Assembly (NCBI GenBank): GCA_003170035.1
Contig: PMZX01000412.1
Span: 5,846 to 11,214, forward strand
Source of the DNA: Myxococcales bacterium
GTDB taxonomy: Bacteria > Myxococcota_A > Polyangia > Fen-1088
Direction of reading: 5' to 3'
DNA: 5,369 nucleotides
The notes under the pieces were generated by a model that was given only the letters and a program-made list of their open reading frames with translations, was not told the origin of the DNA and searched no databases. Shown here piece after piece: positions 1 to 5,369 of the stretch. The position numbers and the translations under genes are program-made. Within the stretch, counting starts at the first letter, position 1. Each line of letters opens with the position of its first letter.

Positions 1-327
1 GTGTACTACCCCAGCTATGGCTGGATGTGGCTGGCGGCGCCCTGGGTCTGGGGCTGGGGCGCCTATCCCTACTTTGGCCCGCGCGGTCCCCGGGGCTTTG
101 GCTGGTACGCCGGCCTGTACCGGGCCGGGTATGGCTGGGGCGGATACCGCGGCGGCGGTCGCGGCGGATGGGGCTCGGGCGGCGGCTCGCGCGGCAGCGT
201 CGGCGGCGGCACTCACAGCGGTGGAGGGTTTCGCGGTGGAGGCGGTGGCAGCTCTCACGCCGGGTTCAGCGGTCACGGTGGCTTTGGTGGCGGCCACGGC
301 GGTGGACACGGGGGCGGTCACCGCTGA
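1..327 (+). CDS. C-terminal part of a Trp/Tyr-rich, Gly/His-rich protein (partial)
   Basis: The reading frame is open from the first base to a TGA at 325-327. The GTG at position 1 may be an internal valine codon, so the real start probably lies before the window. The first 50 or so residues are very rich in Trp, Tyr, Gly and Pro (for example GWMWLAAPWVWGWG). The last 55 are a low-complexity Gly/Ser/Arg/His tail ending in repeated GGGH units. Such tails are common in secreted or cell-surface proteins, and the His residues could bind metal, but that is inference. No catalytic motif or membrane helix is visible, and I do not recognise the family. The two overlapping + strand frames here are products of the same GC-rich repetitive sequence. 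The gene lies in the left flank, outside the proposed island. Confidence 0.5.
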   Translation: MYYPSYGWMWLAAPWVWGWGAYPYFGPRGPRGFGWYAGLYRAGYGWGGYRGGGRGGWGSGGGSRGSVGGGTHSGGGFRGGGGGSSHAGFSGHGGFGGGHGGGHGGGHR

Positions 328-383
328 TCAGTCTCGATCGGGTGATGGTGTAGACTTCCCCAGAATGATCGATACAGCGTTGT

Positions 384-411
384 CAGCGGCAGGCCACCCG
401 CTGTAAAGGAG
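384..411 (+). promoter_or_regulatory. Hairpin abutting a strong ribosome binding site
   Basis: A perfect 6-bp inverted repeat (CAGCGG at 384-389, CCGCTG at 398-403, 8-nt loop) is followed one base later by AAAGGAG at 405-411. That site is 7 nt upstream of the GTG start at 419. The Shine-Dalgarno match is strong and decides the start of the membrane-protein gene. The hairpin could shield the leader or be the remains of a terminator for the upstream gene; no T-run follows, so termination is not well supported. Confidence 0.4.
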
Positions 412-418
412 CGCCGCT

Positions 419-769
419 GTGTTCGAGGCCCTCTTTGTTCTCGGACTTCTGGGCTACCTGGTCTTGCTTGCGTTGCCAGGGGTCATCTCGCAACTCCTGC
501 TTGGCGCCCTTTTCGCACTGGTCGGGCTGGTCGGCGGAGGTGGGGCAGGCATCGTGTACCATCTGGCCTTGCGCAAAGCCCTCGTGCGTCTGGGATCGGA
601 TGTGCGTGGGTGGTTGTGGTCGCCGGTTTCGCTTCACCACCTGCTCGACGAGCAGGGCCGCCGTGACGTTCTTCCCTGGTTTCGCGCGGGCGCGGTGGGC
701 TTCGTCGTCTGCCTGGCGGGCATCGGGATGGTGGCCATGGCCGTCTTCAAGGCAGCGCGGGCCGGTTGA
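419..769 (+). CDS. Small integral membrane protein, unknown function
   Basis: A 116-residue protein starting at GTG 419, chosen because AAAGGAG lies 7 nt upstream. Three hydrophobic stretches are visible: residues about 3-22, about 24-50 (with a GGGGAG run), and about 88-110. The middle segment, about 51-86, is charged and holds Arg, Lys, His and a DEQGRRD patch. This looks like an inner-membrane protein with two closely spaced N-terminal helices, a cytoplasmic or periplasmic loop, and one C-terminal helix. I do not recognise the family. It follows the Gly-rich gene on the same strand with a 91-bp gap, so it may share a transcript or have its own promoter. The overlapping + frame from 435 and the - frame at 383-640 are shadows. 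It belongs to the chromosomal flank left of the tRNA fragment. Confidence 0.72.
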   Translation: MFEALFVLGLLGYLVLLALPGVISQLLLGALFALVGLVGGGGAGIVYHLALRKALVRLGSDVRGWLWSPVSLHHLLDEQGRRDVLPWFRAGAVGFVVCLAGIGMVAMAVFKAARAG

Positions 770-884
770 GCAGCAGCGGACTGCAATGTCAACCCTGGCG
801 TTCCGCGTCCAGGATCAGCACTTGGCGACGGAGAAGCAGTACGCTAGTTTTCCACGCCAGACGACAAGGTCGCGAAATCACAAC

Positions 885-924
885 GCGGGGATGGCGGAAC
901 TGGTAGACGCGCCAGACTTAGGAT
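885..924 (+). pseudogene. 5' half of tRNA-Leu(UAG), truncated in the anticodon arm; probable attL
   Basis: This stretch matches the first 40 nt of the intact tRNA-Leu gene at 4677 with a single difference (T at 904, C at 4696). It includes the acceptor 5' strand GCGGGGA, the D arm, the 5' anticodon stem CCAGA and the whole loop CTTAGGA. The match stops after the first base of the 3' anticodon stem: TTTTCGG follows where TCTGG is needed. No variable arm, T-stem partner or acceptor 3' strand (TCCCCGC) follows, so it cannot fold as a tRNA. A 9-nt T-loop-like word, GGGTTCGAG, occurs at 961-969, but its flanks do not pair. The best reading is the left attachment site left by integration in the anticodon loop. 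Confidence 0.8.
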
Positions 925-988
925 TTTCGGCCATTCACGAAATAGCCTAGATTTTCCGGTGGGTTCGAGCATTTCAGGGAGCGAGAAT

Positions 989-1053
989 TTGGTGCCAAGC
1001 CAGCAGGAACTGCCTGTTTTCGTTCGGGAATTGTTGGTACCGCTGGTACCAAC
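989..1053. repeat. Cluster of TTGGTRCC inverted repeats at the left end of the island
   Basis: TTGGTGCCAA lies at 989-998. Further in is a perfect inverted repeat with 9-bp arms: GTTGGTACC at 1033-1041, a 3-bp spacer, and GGTACCAAC at 1045-1053. The same word recurs in a similar paired arrangement near the right end (4606-4627) and was not noticed elsewhere in the window. The position close to the tRNA half-site suggests arm-type binding sites for an integrase or excisionase, or an operator. This is inference from position and symmetry only. The zone also ends just before the possible GTG start of the TOTE gene. Confidence 0.55.
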
Positions 1054-1056
1054 TGG

Positions 1057-2247
1057 GTGTCCCGAAGTGCCTGGCAAAATCGACACGTTTGGATAGATCG
1101 CTCTCCCCGGATACGATTTCCGCGCGTGGATGAGAACCCGAACAACCTCTTCACCAAAGCGATCGACGAGGCTCAAGCGGAAGTCGATCACCTCACCCGA
1201 GCGCAAGCCGAGGCGCGCGCCAAGCTGGCAGCCTTGCGCCAGGGTGTGCTTGCGACAACGCAAACCGCGGCCATCTCAGGCGCCGATGCGTCTATCACCT
1301 CGTCACCTCCGCGCACCGCTGCCGAGAAGGTCCGCCTCTTCCGCGAGCGCTTCCGTGGCCGCGAAGATGTCTTTCCTCGACGTTGGCAGAACGCTAGGTC
1401 CGGCAAGTCGGGCTATTCGCCTGCTTGCGCCAACGAATGGATCCGTGGCGTCTGTGGCAAGCCGAAAACCCGGTGCTCCCAATGCTCAAGCCAGGCGTTT
1501 GTGCCGGTCGATGATTCAGTCGTCCTCGCTCACTTGAACGGCCGACACACCATCGGTGTCTACCCGTTGTTGCCGGATAACACCTGCTGGTTCGTGGCGG
1601 CCGATTTCGACGAGATCTCTTGGCGGGATGACGTGCTCGCGTTCGCTGACACCTGCCGAGCAATGGGGCTGCCCGTGGCTATCGAGCGCTCCCGCTCCGG
1701 GAACGGCGCCCATGCCTGGTTCTTCTTCGCCGAGCCCGTCGAGGCCTGCCACGCACGGCGCATGGCCTCGCTCGTGCTGACCGAGACCATGTCGCAGCGA
1801 CACGAGCTCAGCATGCAGTCCTACGATCGGCTGTTCCCGTCGCAGGACACCATCCCAAAGGGTGGGGACGCGATTGCTCGACTTTCCCGCCAAGCGGGTT
1901 CGGGAGAGCGGGTGATCGTCGCGACCGGCCGCTACGTCGGCGAAGGCTTCGACGACGCCAGGCTCGACACCTTGTTTTTGACCATGCCGGTCTCCTGGAA
2001 GGGTACCCTGATTCAGTACACGGGACGCCTGCACCGCCTGCACCCCGCCAAGCGCGAAGTCCGCATCTACGACTACGTCGATGTCCTAGTGCCGATTCTC
2101 GCCCGCATGTTCGAGAAGCGACTCCGCGGCTACCGTGCGCTCGGCTACGTCCCCGGCGAGGCACCGCTAGGTTTCGGCGAGATCGACGACGATTTCGTCC
2201 TCGGCCGCGATTGGGCTGAGACCGACGGTTACGACGAGTGGCCGTAG
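1057..2247 (+). pseudogene. TOTE-type primase fused in frame to a helicase C-terminus (internal deletion)
   Basis: An open frame of 396 codons. Residues about 36-62 look like a coiled coil. A zinc-knuckle-like cluster follows (Cys124, 133, 140, 143), then archaeo-eukaryotic primase motifs: the D-x-D of AADFDE (Asp183, Asp185) and SGNGAHAWFF with His219. These match the AEP domain of TOTE conflict-system proteins. At residues 266-270 the family segment PKGG is expected to continue into the rest of the primase domain and a DExx helicase. Here it jumps at about 1861-1869 to DAIARLSRQ, followed by superfamily 2 motif V (ATGRYVGEGFDD, 289-300) and motif VI (QYTGRLHR, 320-327). Walker A, DExx and motif III are absent, so it cannot be a working helicase. 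Full-length relatives are, from memory, at least twice as long. Neither GTG 1057 nor GTG 1126 has a clear ribosome binding site; 1126 fits the family start better. The frame has no stops, so a recent deletion or retained partial function are both possible. Confidence 0.72.
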
Positions 2248-2289
2248 CGGCTCACTCAGCGTCAATGTGGTCTCGCCCACTGGAGGGCA

Positions 2290-2319
2290 ACACAGCTCGC
2301 TGGGCTGACGAGTCTGTGT
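2290..2319. terminator. Hairpin between convergent genes, possible bidirectional terminator
   Basis: ACACAGCTCG at 2290-2299 pairs with CGAG (2309-2312) and CTGTGT (2314-2319), giving a 10-bp stem with one bulged T and a 9-nt loop. It lies in the 118-bp gap where the TOTE frame and the abiEii stop codon converge, a natural place for termination in both directions. No T-run follows on either strand, so intrinsic termination would be weak. It could instead act as an RNA-stabilising 3' structure. Confidence 0.35.
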
Positions 2320-2365
2320 CGAACGAGCCAATTGTCCTGCAAGCAAGAAGCAAGTGTGGCCCACG

Positions 2366-3208
2366 TTAGGTGGCGACCAAGGCGAGAAAGCGGCTCACGA
2401 GTTCGTAGGCGCGTCGAGAATGTCTATCGCGTTCCTCGCGGGACGTGGCCTCGTAGAAGACGGCGACCTGCTGAGGCCCGTAGGACGCGACTGTCGCGAA
2501 CTTCACCTTGAGATATTCGATGGCGGCGGCGACGAGCGGGTCGCCAGATCGTTCCCTCCAGACTCGAGCGATGGGCTCCATGCCGCCATGCGCGTAGTTC
2601 AGGCAGAAGCAAAAGTCGTAGGCATCCTTCGGCTTGTCTCGACCAGCCAGCGCGTGAGCTTTCATAACGAGAAAATCAGGGACGGACGCCACGAGCAGAC
2701 TCACGCTGTTCTGCGCACCCGAGATCATCTGTCCTTCAATTGGCACATGCTCCGGCCGCAGGAATGCAGCGGCGCAGCCGTCAGCGTCGAGCGGGCGAAA
2801 CCCCAGAATGAAGCGTTCGCCTTTGCCACTCCGTCGCCTCCTTGGGGCTTTGAGGAAATCGATCTCAACAACGACCGTTGGCCCGCCATCGTTGAGGTCC
2901 ACTGCCGCACGAAGCTTGTACTGCTGGTCAGTCTTCTCGTACCGCCCGGTCGCGAGCAGCGATCTGACTATCTCTGCATAGCGACCTCCCCGGAGCTTGT
3001 CCGCGTCGAGCGCCAGATCGACATCGATGCTTCCGACATGAGGTTCCTCGGTGTTCGGGAGCAAGAGGTCGGGGACCCAACCGCCCACGACGACGATGCT
3101 GTCAGCAAACCAGGACCCGAGCACCTGTCCGAGATCCACGAGAACCCGCCGCGCGGCTTCGACGTCGCGCTGGCCGTAGTCGTGCTGCGTGCGCGGTTCG
3201 CTCGTCAT
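2366..3208 (-). CDS. abiEii: AbiEii-type nucleotidyltransferase toxin (type IV toxin-antitoxin)
   Basis: A 280-residue protein with the fold signature of DNA polymerase beta-type nucleotidyltransferases. It has VVVGGWVPDLLL (Gly42-Gly43) followed by SIDVDLALD, with the metal-binding pair Asp62 and Asp64. A third acidic site is likely in VVVEIDFLK (Asp117). Towards the C-terminus, FLVMKAHAL (Lys183) and RDKPKDAYDF (190-199) match the Lys/Arg-Asp region typical of AbiEii/AbiGii toxins. Family members transfer nucleotides to RNA targets such as tRNA acceptor ends and so stop growth during phage infection; that substrate is family knowledge and is not shown here. The ATG overlaps the stop codon of the upstream gene by 4 bp (ATGA at 3208-3205) and has no clear ribosome binding site of its own, so translation is probably coupled. 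All key residues seem present, so it should be active. The long + strand frame across it is a shadow. Confidence 0.82.
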   Translation of the reverse strand: MTSEPRTQHDYGQRDVEAARRVLVDLGQVLGSWFADSIVVVGGWVPDLLLPNTEEPHVGSIDVDLALDADKLRGGRYAEIVRSLLATGRYEKTDQQYKLRAAVDLNDGGPTVVVEIDFLKAPRRRRSGKGERFILGFRPLDADGCAAAFLRPEHVPIEGQMISGAQNSVSLLVASVPDFLVMKAHALAGRDKPKDAYDFCFCLNYAHGGMEPIARVWRERSGDPLVAAAIEYLKVKFATVASYGPQQVAVFYEATSREERDRHSRRAYELVSRFLALVAT

Positions 3209-4356
3209 GGCCGCGCCGCCGATTTCCAGGCCGGCAATATCTTCTGGTCGAGCAGGGCCTGGGCAGCTTCTTCCCCGCGGCCGCCGCAGTGGACGAGATC
3301 GACGTAGGTCTGCACGGGGTCGGTGCAGACGAGCGTTCGTTCTCCAGCATAGGAATCCGCTTCGAAAGGAAGAAACACGCCTGAGTCGTCCGGGATCAGC
3401 ACGACGATGTTCTCCCCGGAGTCGACCTCCTTGGCCTGGGCATTCCGCGCGAACACGTCCAGGAACTGGGCATCGACGTAGAGCCAGGTCTTAGGCTGGC
3501 GCACGTGGGGCGCCTGGCGCTCGGCTGCGGAGAACGCGGCATAGGCAGCCATGTTGCCAGCTTCGCCCCCAAGGCGGTAGAGGGCTTCGCGGAGGGCGGC
3601 GCCCTTGAGCAGCGTGAAGTAGCTGCGACGCTCGTGGCGATCGAAGCGATAGGCCTTGCTCCAGGCCGTCAGGAGGCCACGCGGGTCCCCGACGCGGATG
3701 CCCGATACATCGTCTACCTCCACTTCTTCGACGAATCCTTCATCACGCAGATACTGGACGACCTTGTTCACCAAGCCAAGGCTGACCGGACGATCGCCGG
3801 GGAGCTGCCAACAGGTATCCGTCTGGAGCGCTCGCTGTTTCCAGATCCGCCCAGCGTGGGCAGGGCTCAGCAAAGCACGGAGCACTCGCGCAGCCGCAGC
3901 CGTTCCAAGATTCGCCTCGCGACTAGGCTGTCGATGAACCGGCGGGATTCCGGCGCGCTCGATGTGCAGGAGCCCAGGCAGATCGATCTTGCAGTTGCCT
4001 GCGAGGTCGACCCAGCCCCAGCCAGCCTCCTGACAGAGCTGCGCCAGCCGCGGAGATACGAAAGGCGTTGCGAGAACGGAGATGGCAGGGTCTTTGGACG
4101 GCGGTGTTTGTCGTTGGTGAGCCCAGGCTGCGAATGCTCCAGGGCGGACATCGCTTTTTGCATGCACATAGAGGCGTGCTCGGGGCCTGTCGGCGGTTCC
4201 GATCTGGACTATCGCGTCGGCCGCCGAGGCAACTGGCGCTCGCGCAAAAGAGACCGACCATTCCGCCTGTGGCCAATCGATGTCAGCGAACAGCCGCCGC
4301 GCCGCGTCCAAGAGAGCGCGCTCCAGGGCCGGGCCAGCGGGCAAAGCAACGTTCAT
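3205..4356 (-). CDS. abiEi: AbiEi-type antitoxin and autoregulator (type IV toxin-antitoxin)
   Basis: A 383-residue protein from ATG 4356. I prefer this to GTG 4374 because AGGAG lies 5 nt upstream of the ATG, and the extra residues of the longer form would be coded by that site itself. The N-terminal part (about 30-135) includes LATPFVSPRLAQLCQ and GWVDLAGNCKI (113-124), a pattern common in long AbiEi-family proteins. A winged helix-turn-helix is likely at about 152-235 (with SLGLVNKVVQYLRDEG). The C-terminus has DPVQTYVDL and GGRGEEAAQALL (346-369), also characteristic of the family. It probably represses its own promoter and counters the toxin without binding it tightly, as in the type IV model; this is inferred from relatives. 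It is the first gene of a two-gene operon and overlaps abiEii by 4 bp. The + strand frame at 3505-4368 is its antisense shadow. Confidence 0.82.
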   Translation of the reverse strand: MNVALPAGPALERALLDAARRLFADIDWPQAEWSVSFARAPVASAADAIVQIGTADRPRARLYVHAKSDVRPGAFAAWAHQRQTPPSKDPAISVLATPFVSPRLAQLCQEAGWGWVDLAGNCKIDLPGLLHIERAGIPPVHRQPSREANLGTAAAARVLRALLSPAHAGRIWKQRALQTDTCWQLPGDRPVSLGLVNKVVQYLRDEGFVEEVEVDDVSGIRVGDPRGLLTAWSKAYRFDRHERRSYFTLLKGAALREALYRLGGEAGNMAAYAAFSAAERQAPHVRQPKTWLYVDAQFLDVFARNAQAKEVDSGENIVVLIPDDSGVFLPFEADSYAGERTLVCTDPVQTYVDLVHCGGRGEEAAQALLDQKILPAWKSAARP

Positions 4357-4368
4357 AAATTCTCCTAA

Positions 4369-4411
4369 GTTCACGACTTCATGAACATAGCATGTTTTGT
4401 GAACAAGCCAA
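4369..4411 (-). promoter_or_regulatory. Likely promoter and operator of the abiE operon
   Basis: Read on the - strand, TTGGCT (4411-4406) and TATGTT (4389-4384) form a -35/-10 pair with a 16-bp spacer and an extended TGC before the -10; each hexamer matches 4 of 6 consensus bases. Inverted words overlap it: GTTCAC at 4369-4374 against GTGAAC at 4399-4404, plus the palindrome TTCATGAA at 4378-4385. AbiEi proteins repress their operons by binding inverted repeats at the promoter, so these are good operator candidates. The ribosome binding site is at 4362-4366. Confidence 0.5.
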
Positions 4412-4605
4412 GGTCGGGGTGGTGACTACCGCCCGCCCCAGAGCGCCCTACCTCGGACTTCCGCGCTGCCGACTGGCCATGGCAGCCAAGACCGAGTTGC
4501 GAAATGCCGGTCCGGCTGAACCGCAGACGCACCAGATTCGGAGTCTTGCGCGCTTTGGGCCGATTGCTTAGTCTTTCCAAGAGGTTCAAGAGAAGGGATC
4601 ACAGA
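4412..4605. other. Noncoding stretch between the abiE promoter and the right repeat
   Basis: About 195 bp with no convincing gene. Two short - strand frames cross it, but neither has a ribosome binding site or a recognisable protein pattern. There are no tRNA-like folds or clear integrase remnants. With the adjoining promoter and repeat it makes up a gene-free gap of roughly 320 bp before the tRNA, which is where an integrase gene or attachment region of an ancestral element might have been. Confidence 0.5.
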
Positions 4606-4627
4606 ACTTGGTACCAAGTGGTGCCAA
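4606..4627. repeat. TTGGTRCC inverted repeats at the right end of the island
   Basis: ACTTGGTACCAAGT at 4606-4619 is a perfect 14-bp palindrome. It runs into TGGTGCCAA at 4619-4627, so TTGGTACC (4608-4615) and GGTGCCAA (4620-4627) face each other across 4 bp. The left-end pair has the same layout with a 3-bp spacer. The site ends 49 bp before the intact tRNA. Probable recombinase arm sites or an operator; function inferred. Confidence 0.55.
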
Positions 4628-4676
4628 TAGTACTTTGAGCTACGAAATCACTCGGCTAACCTATTGAAATCATTAT

Positions 4677-4758
4677 GCGGGGATGGCGGAACTGGCAGAC
4701 GCGCCAGACTTAGGATCTGGTGTCGGAAGACATGGGGGTTCGAGTCCCCCTCCCCGCA
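4677..4758 (+). tRNA. tRNA-Leu (anticodon UAG)
   Basis: All arms fold. The acceptor stem is GCGGGGA (4677-4683) with TCCCCGC (4751-4757), and the discriminator is A4758. The anticodon stem is CCAGA/TCTGG with the 7-base loop CTTAGGA, giving anticodon TAG at 4711-4713. The long variable arm TGTC-GGAA-GACA is typical of class II leucine tRNAs. The T arm is GGGGG-TTCGAGT-CCCCC. The bases after the discriminator are C-T-A, so the 3' CCA must be added by nucleotidyltransferase. A weak promoter is possible upstream (TTGAGC at 4635-4640, TAACCT at 4657-4662). If the island model is right, this 5' half and its promoter came from the element. Confidence 0.96.
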
Positions 4759-4841
4759 CTACTTTTCATTTCAATGAGTCGCACGACCTCGGTCGCGAGA
4801 CGAAATCGCAACGCAATAGCTTTCATGTCGGCCTTTCTACG

Positions 4842-5369
4842 TCAGTACTCCCACGCCTCATGCGCAAGAGGCGCAGCATTCAGTTCTCCTCGAACGTGCC
4901 GCCAACTGGGGAAGCAACGATCCATCAGCGATGTGAACCGCTCGTCGTGGTGATGGGCGAGCAGGTGCACCATCTCGTGCACGACGATGTACTCTAGGCA
5001 CTCGCGTGGCTTCTTCGCGAGTTCCGTGTTCAGGCGAATGTTGCCTGAGCGTGGGTTGCAGCTTCCCCACTTCGTTTTCATCCGCTGAACAAACACCCGT
5101 TTGACTCGCACTTTCAGGGCAGACGTCCACTTCGCCACGAGCGGCGCGACCGCCGTTCGCACCTGGTCCCGGTACCACAGGGCGAGCAGCTCTTGACGCC
5201 GTCCCTCCTCGGTGCCGGGTCGCACGTGCAACAAGAGCTCGTTCTGCCCCAACTCGACAGTCGCGGGGGCTTCCCGCTCCACGACCCTCAGCAAGTAGCG
5301 CTGCCCCCAGACATGGTGGCTCTCGCGGTCGATGTACTCGCGTGCGGTTTCTCGCGCCTGCGCCCTCAT
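4842..5369 (-). CDS. YgjP/SprT-like zinc metallopeptidase, C-terminal part (runs off the window)
   Basis: The visible 175 residues carry the YgjP-like (PF01863-type) signature: RMKTKWGSC (97-104), a conserved Asn/Leu strand (IRLNTEL), and the zinc site VVHEMVHLLAHHHDERF. In that site His131 and His135 (HExxH) and His141 are the metal ligands and Glu132 is the catalytic base. The C-terminus ends in the family-typical region around ELNAAPLAHEAWEY. The ATG at 5369 is the window edge. Relatives are about 230-240 residues with an additional N-terminal domain, and the first visible residues look internal, so about 60 residues are probably missing. Proteins of this family are frequently encoded next to type I restriction-modification genes, so such a locus may lie to the right. 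The gene converges on tRNA-Leu with an 83-bp gap. Its substrate is unknown. Confidence 0.85.
   Translation of the reverse strand: MRAQARETAREYIDRESHHVWGQRYLLRVVEREAPATVELGQNELLLHVRPGTEEGRRQELLALWYRDQVRTAVAPLVAKWTSALKVRVKRVFVQRMKTKWGSCNPRSGNIRLNTELAKKPRECLEYIVVHEMVHLLAHHHDERFTSLMDRCFPSWRHVRGELNAAPLAHEAWEY

Larger units (their letters stand above)
925..4716. mobile_element. Putative 3.8-kb integrated island between two tRNA-Leu half-sites, without integrase
   Basis: The block lies between a tRNA-Leu 5' half (885-924) and an intact tRNA-Leu (4677-4758). The duplicated segment ends at the anticodon loop, a known crossover site for tyrosine recombinases in tRNA genes. All its identifiable cargo is conflict-related: a shortened TOTE primase/helicase and a complete AbiE-type toxin-antitoxin pair. 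Inverted TTGGTRCC words lie 65-130 bp inside the left tRNA edge and 50-71 bp before the right tRNA, like arm-type recombinase sites. No integrase, transposase or replication gene is present, so self-mobility is unlikely. In this orientation the element would supply the 5' half and upstream region of the working tRNA. Limits are given to the probable crossover zone and are uncertain by several bases. A chance tRNA duplication followed by decay is the main alternative. Confidence 0.6.

Noticed and set aside
925..1000. Possible degenerate 3' half of the left tRNA, suggested by GGGTTCGAG at 961-969
   Set aside because: The T-loop-like word is 17 nt too far from the anticodon loop, its flanks do not pair and no acceptor 3' strand follows.
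844..1263. - strand frame of 139 codons over the tRNA fragment and left repeats
   Set aside because: It crosses the tRNA half-site and the inverted repeats, with no protein signature or ribosome binding site.
1516..2043. 175-codon - strand frame within the TOTE gene
   Set aside because: The + strand frame carries the primase and helicase motifs; this one is its shadow.
2354..3307. Long + strand open frame (317 codons) across the toxin gene
   Set aside because: It is antisense to abiEii, has no family-like motifs and no ribosome binding site. The - strand protein has a full set of nucleotidyltransferase motifs.
3505..4368. Long + strand open frame (287 codons) across the antitoxin gene
   Set aside because: Antisense shadow of abiEi in GC-rich DNA, with no recognisable domain.
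4371..4617. Two short - strand frames between abiEi and the right repeat
   Set aside because: No recognisable protein, no ribosome binding site, and overlap with the abiE promoter.
4683..4997. + strand frame starting inside tRNA-Leu
   Set aside because: It begins within the tRNA and runs antisense to the metallopeptidase; such frames starting MAELADAPDLG are a known artefact of tRNA-Leu sequence.
1..5369. CRISPR array or insertion sequence
   Set aside because: No regularly spaced direct repeats and no transposase-like protein or terminal inverted repeats of insertion-sequence type were seen.

Overview
The window comes from a high-GC bacterium, probably a proteobacterium or a relative. The coding sequence is strongly GC-rich, starts use GTG and ATG, and clear AGGAG-type ribosome binding sites precede two genes. 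No gene fixes the lineage. The tRNA-Leu(UAG) gene does not encode a proper 3' CCA (the bases after the acceptor stem read A-C-T-A), which argues mildly against a typical gammaproteobacterial tRNA.

Layout. (1) Left flank, 1-884: the end of a Trp/Tyr- then Gly/His-rich protein, followed by a small three-helix membrane protein. (2) 885-924: the 5' half of a tRNA-Leu gene, cut off in the anticodon arm. (3) About 925-4716: a compact cargo block of about 3.8 kb that looks like a small genomic island. It holds a shortened TOTE-type primase/helicase gene (+ strand) facing a complete two-gene AbiE-type (type IV) toxin-antitoxin operon (- strand). Just inside both ends are short noncoding zones with inverted TTGGTRCC words that resemble recombinase-binding or operator sites. 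(4) 4677-4758: an intact tRNA-Leu(UAG). (5) Right flank: the C-terminal part of a YgjP/SprT-like zinc metallopeptidase (- strand), running off the window; this family is often encoded beside type I restriction genes.

Interpretation. The partial and intact tRNA-Leu copies match at 39 of 40 positions, and the match stops at the 3' edge of the anticodon loop. This is the geometry expected for tyrosine-recombinase integration in an anticodon loop. No integrase is present, so the block is either a mobilisable or satellite-like cassette, a decayed island, or cargo whose integrase lies elsewhere. Both cargo systems belong to families linked to genome conflict and phage defence. The AbiE pair looks intact, with paired start/stop codons, an internal ribosome binding site and a repeat-containing promoter. 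The TOTE gene appears to have lost its middle by an in-frame deletion: a primase N-terminus is joined directly to the last third of a superfamily 2 helicase, without Walker A and DExx motifs. The most notable points are this in-frame primase-helicase remnant, the 5'-half (rather than 3'-half) tRNA duplication, and the TTGGTRCC sites shared by both ends.
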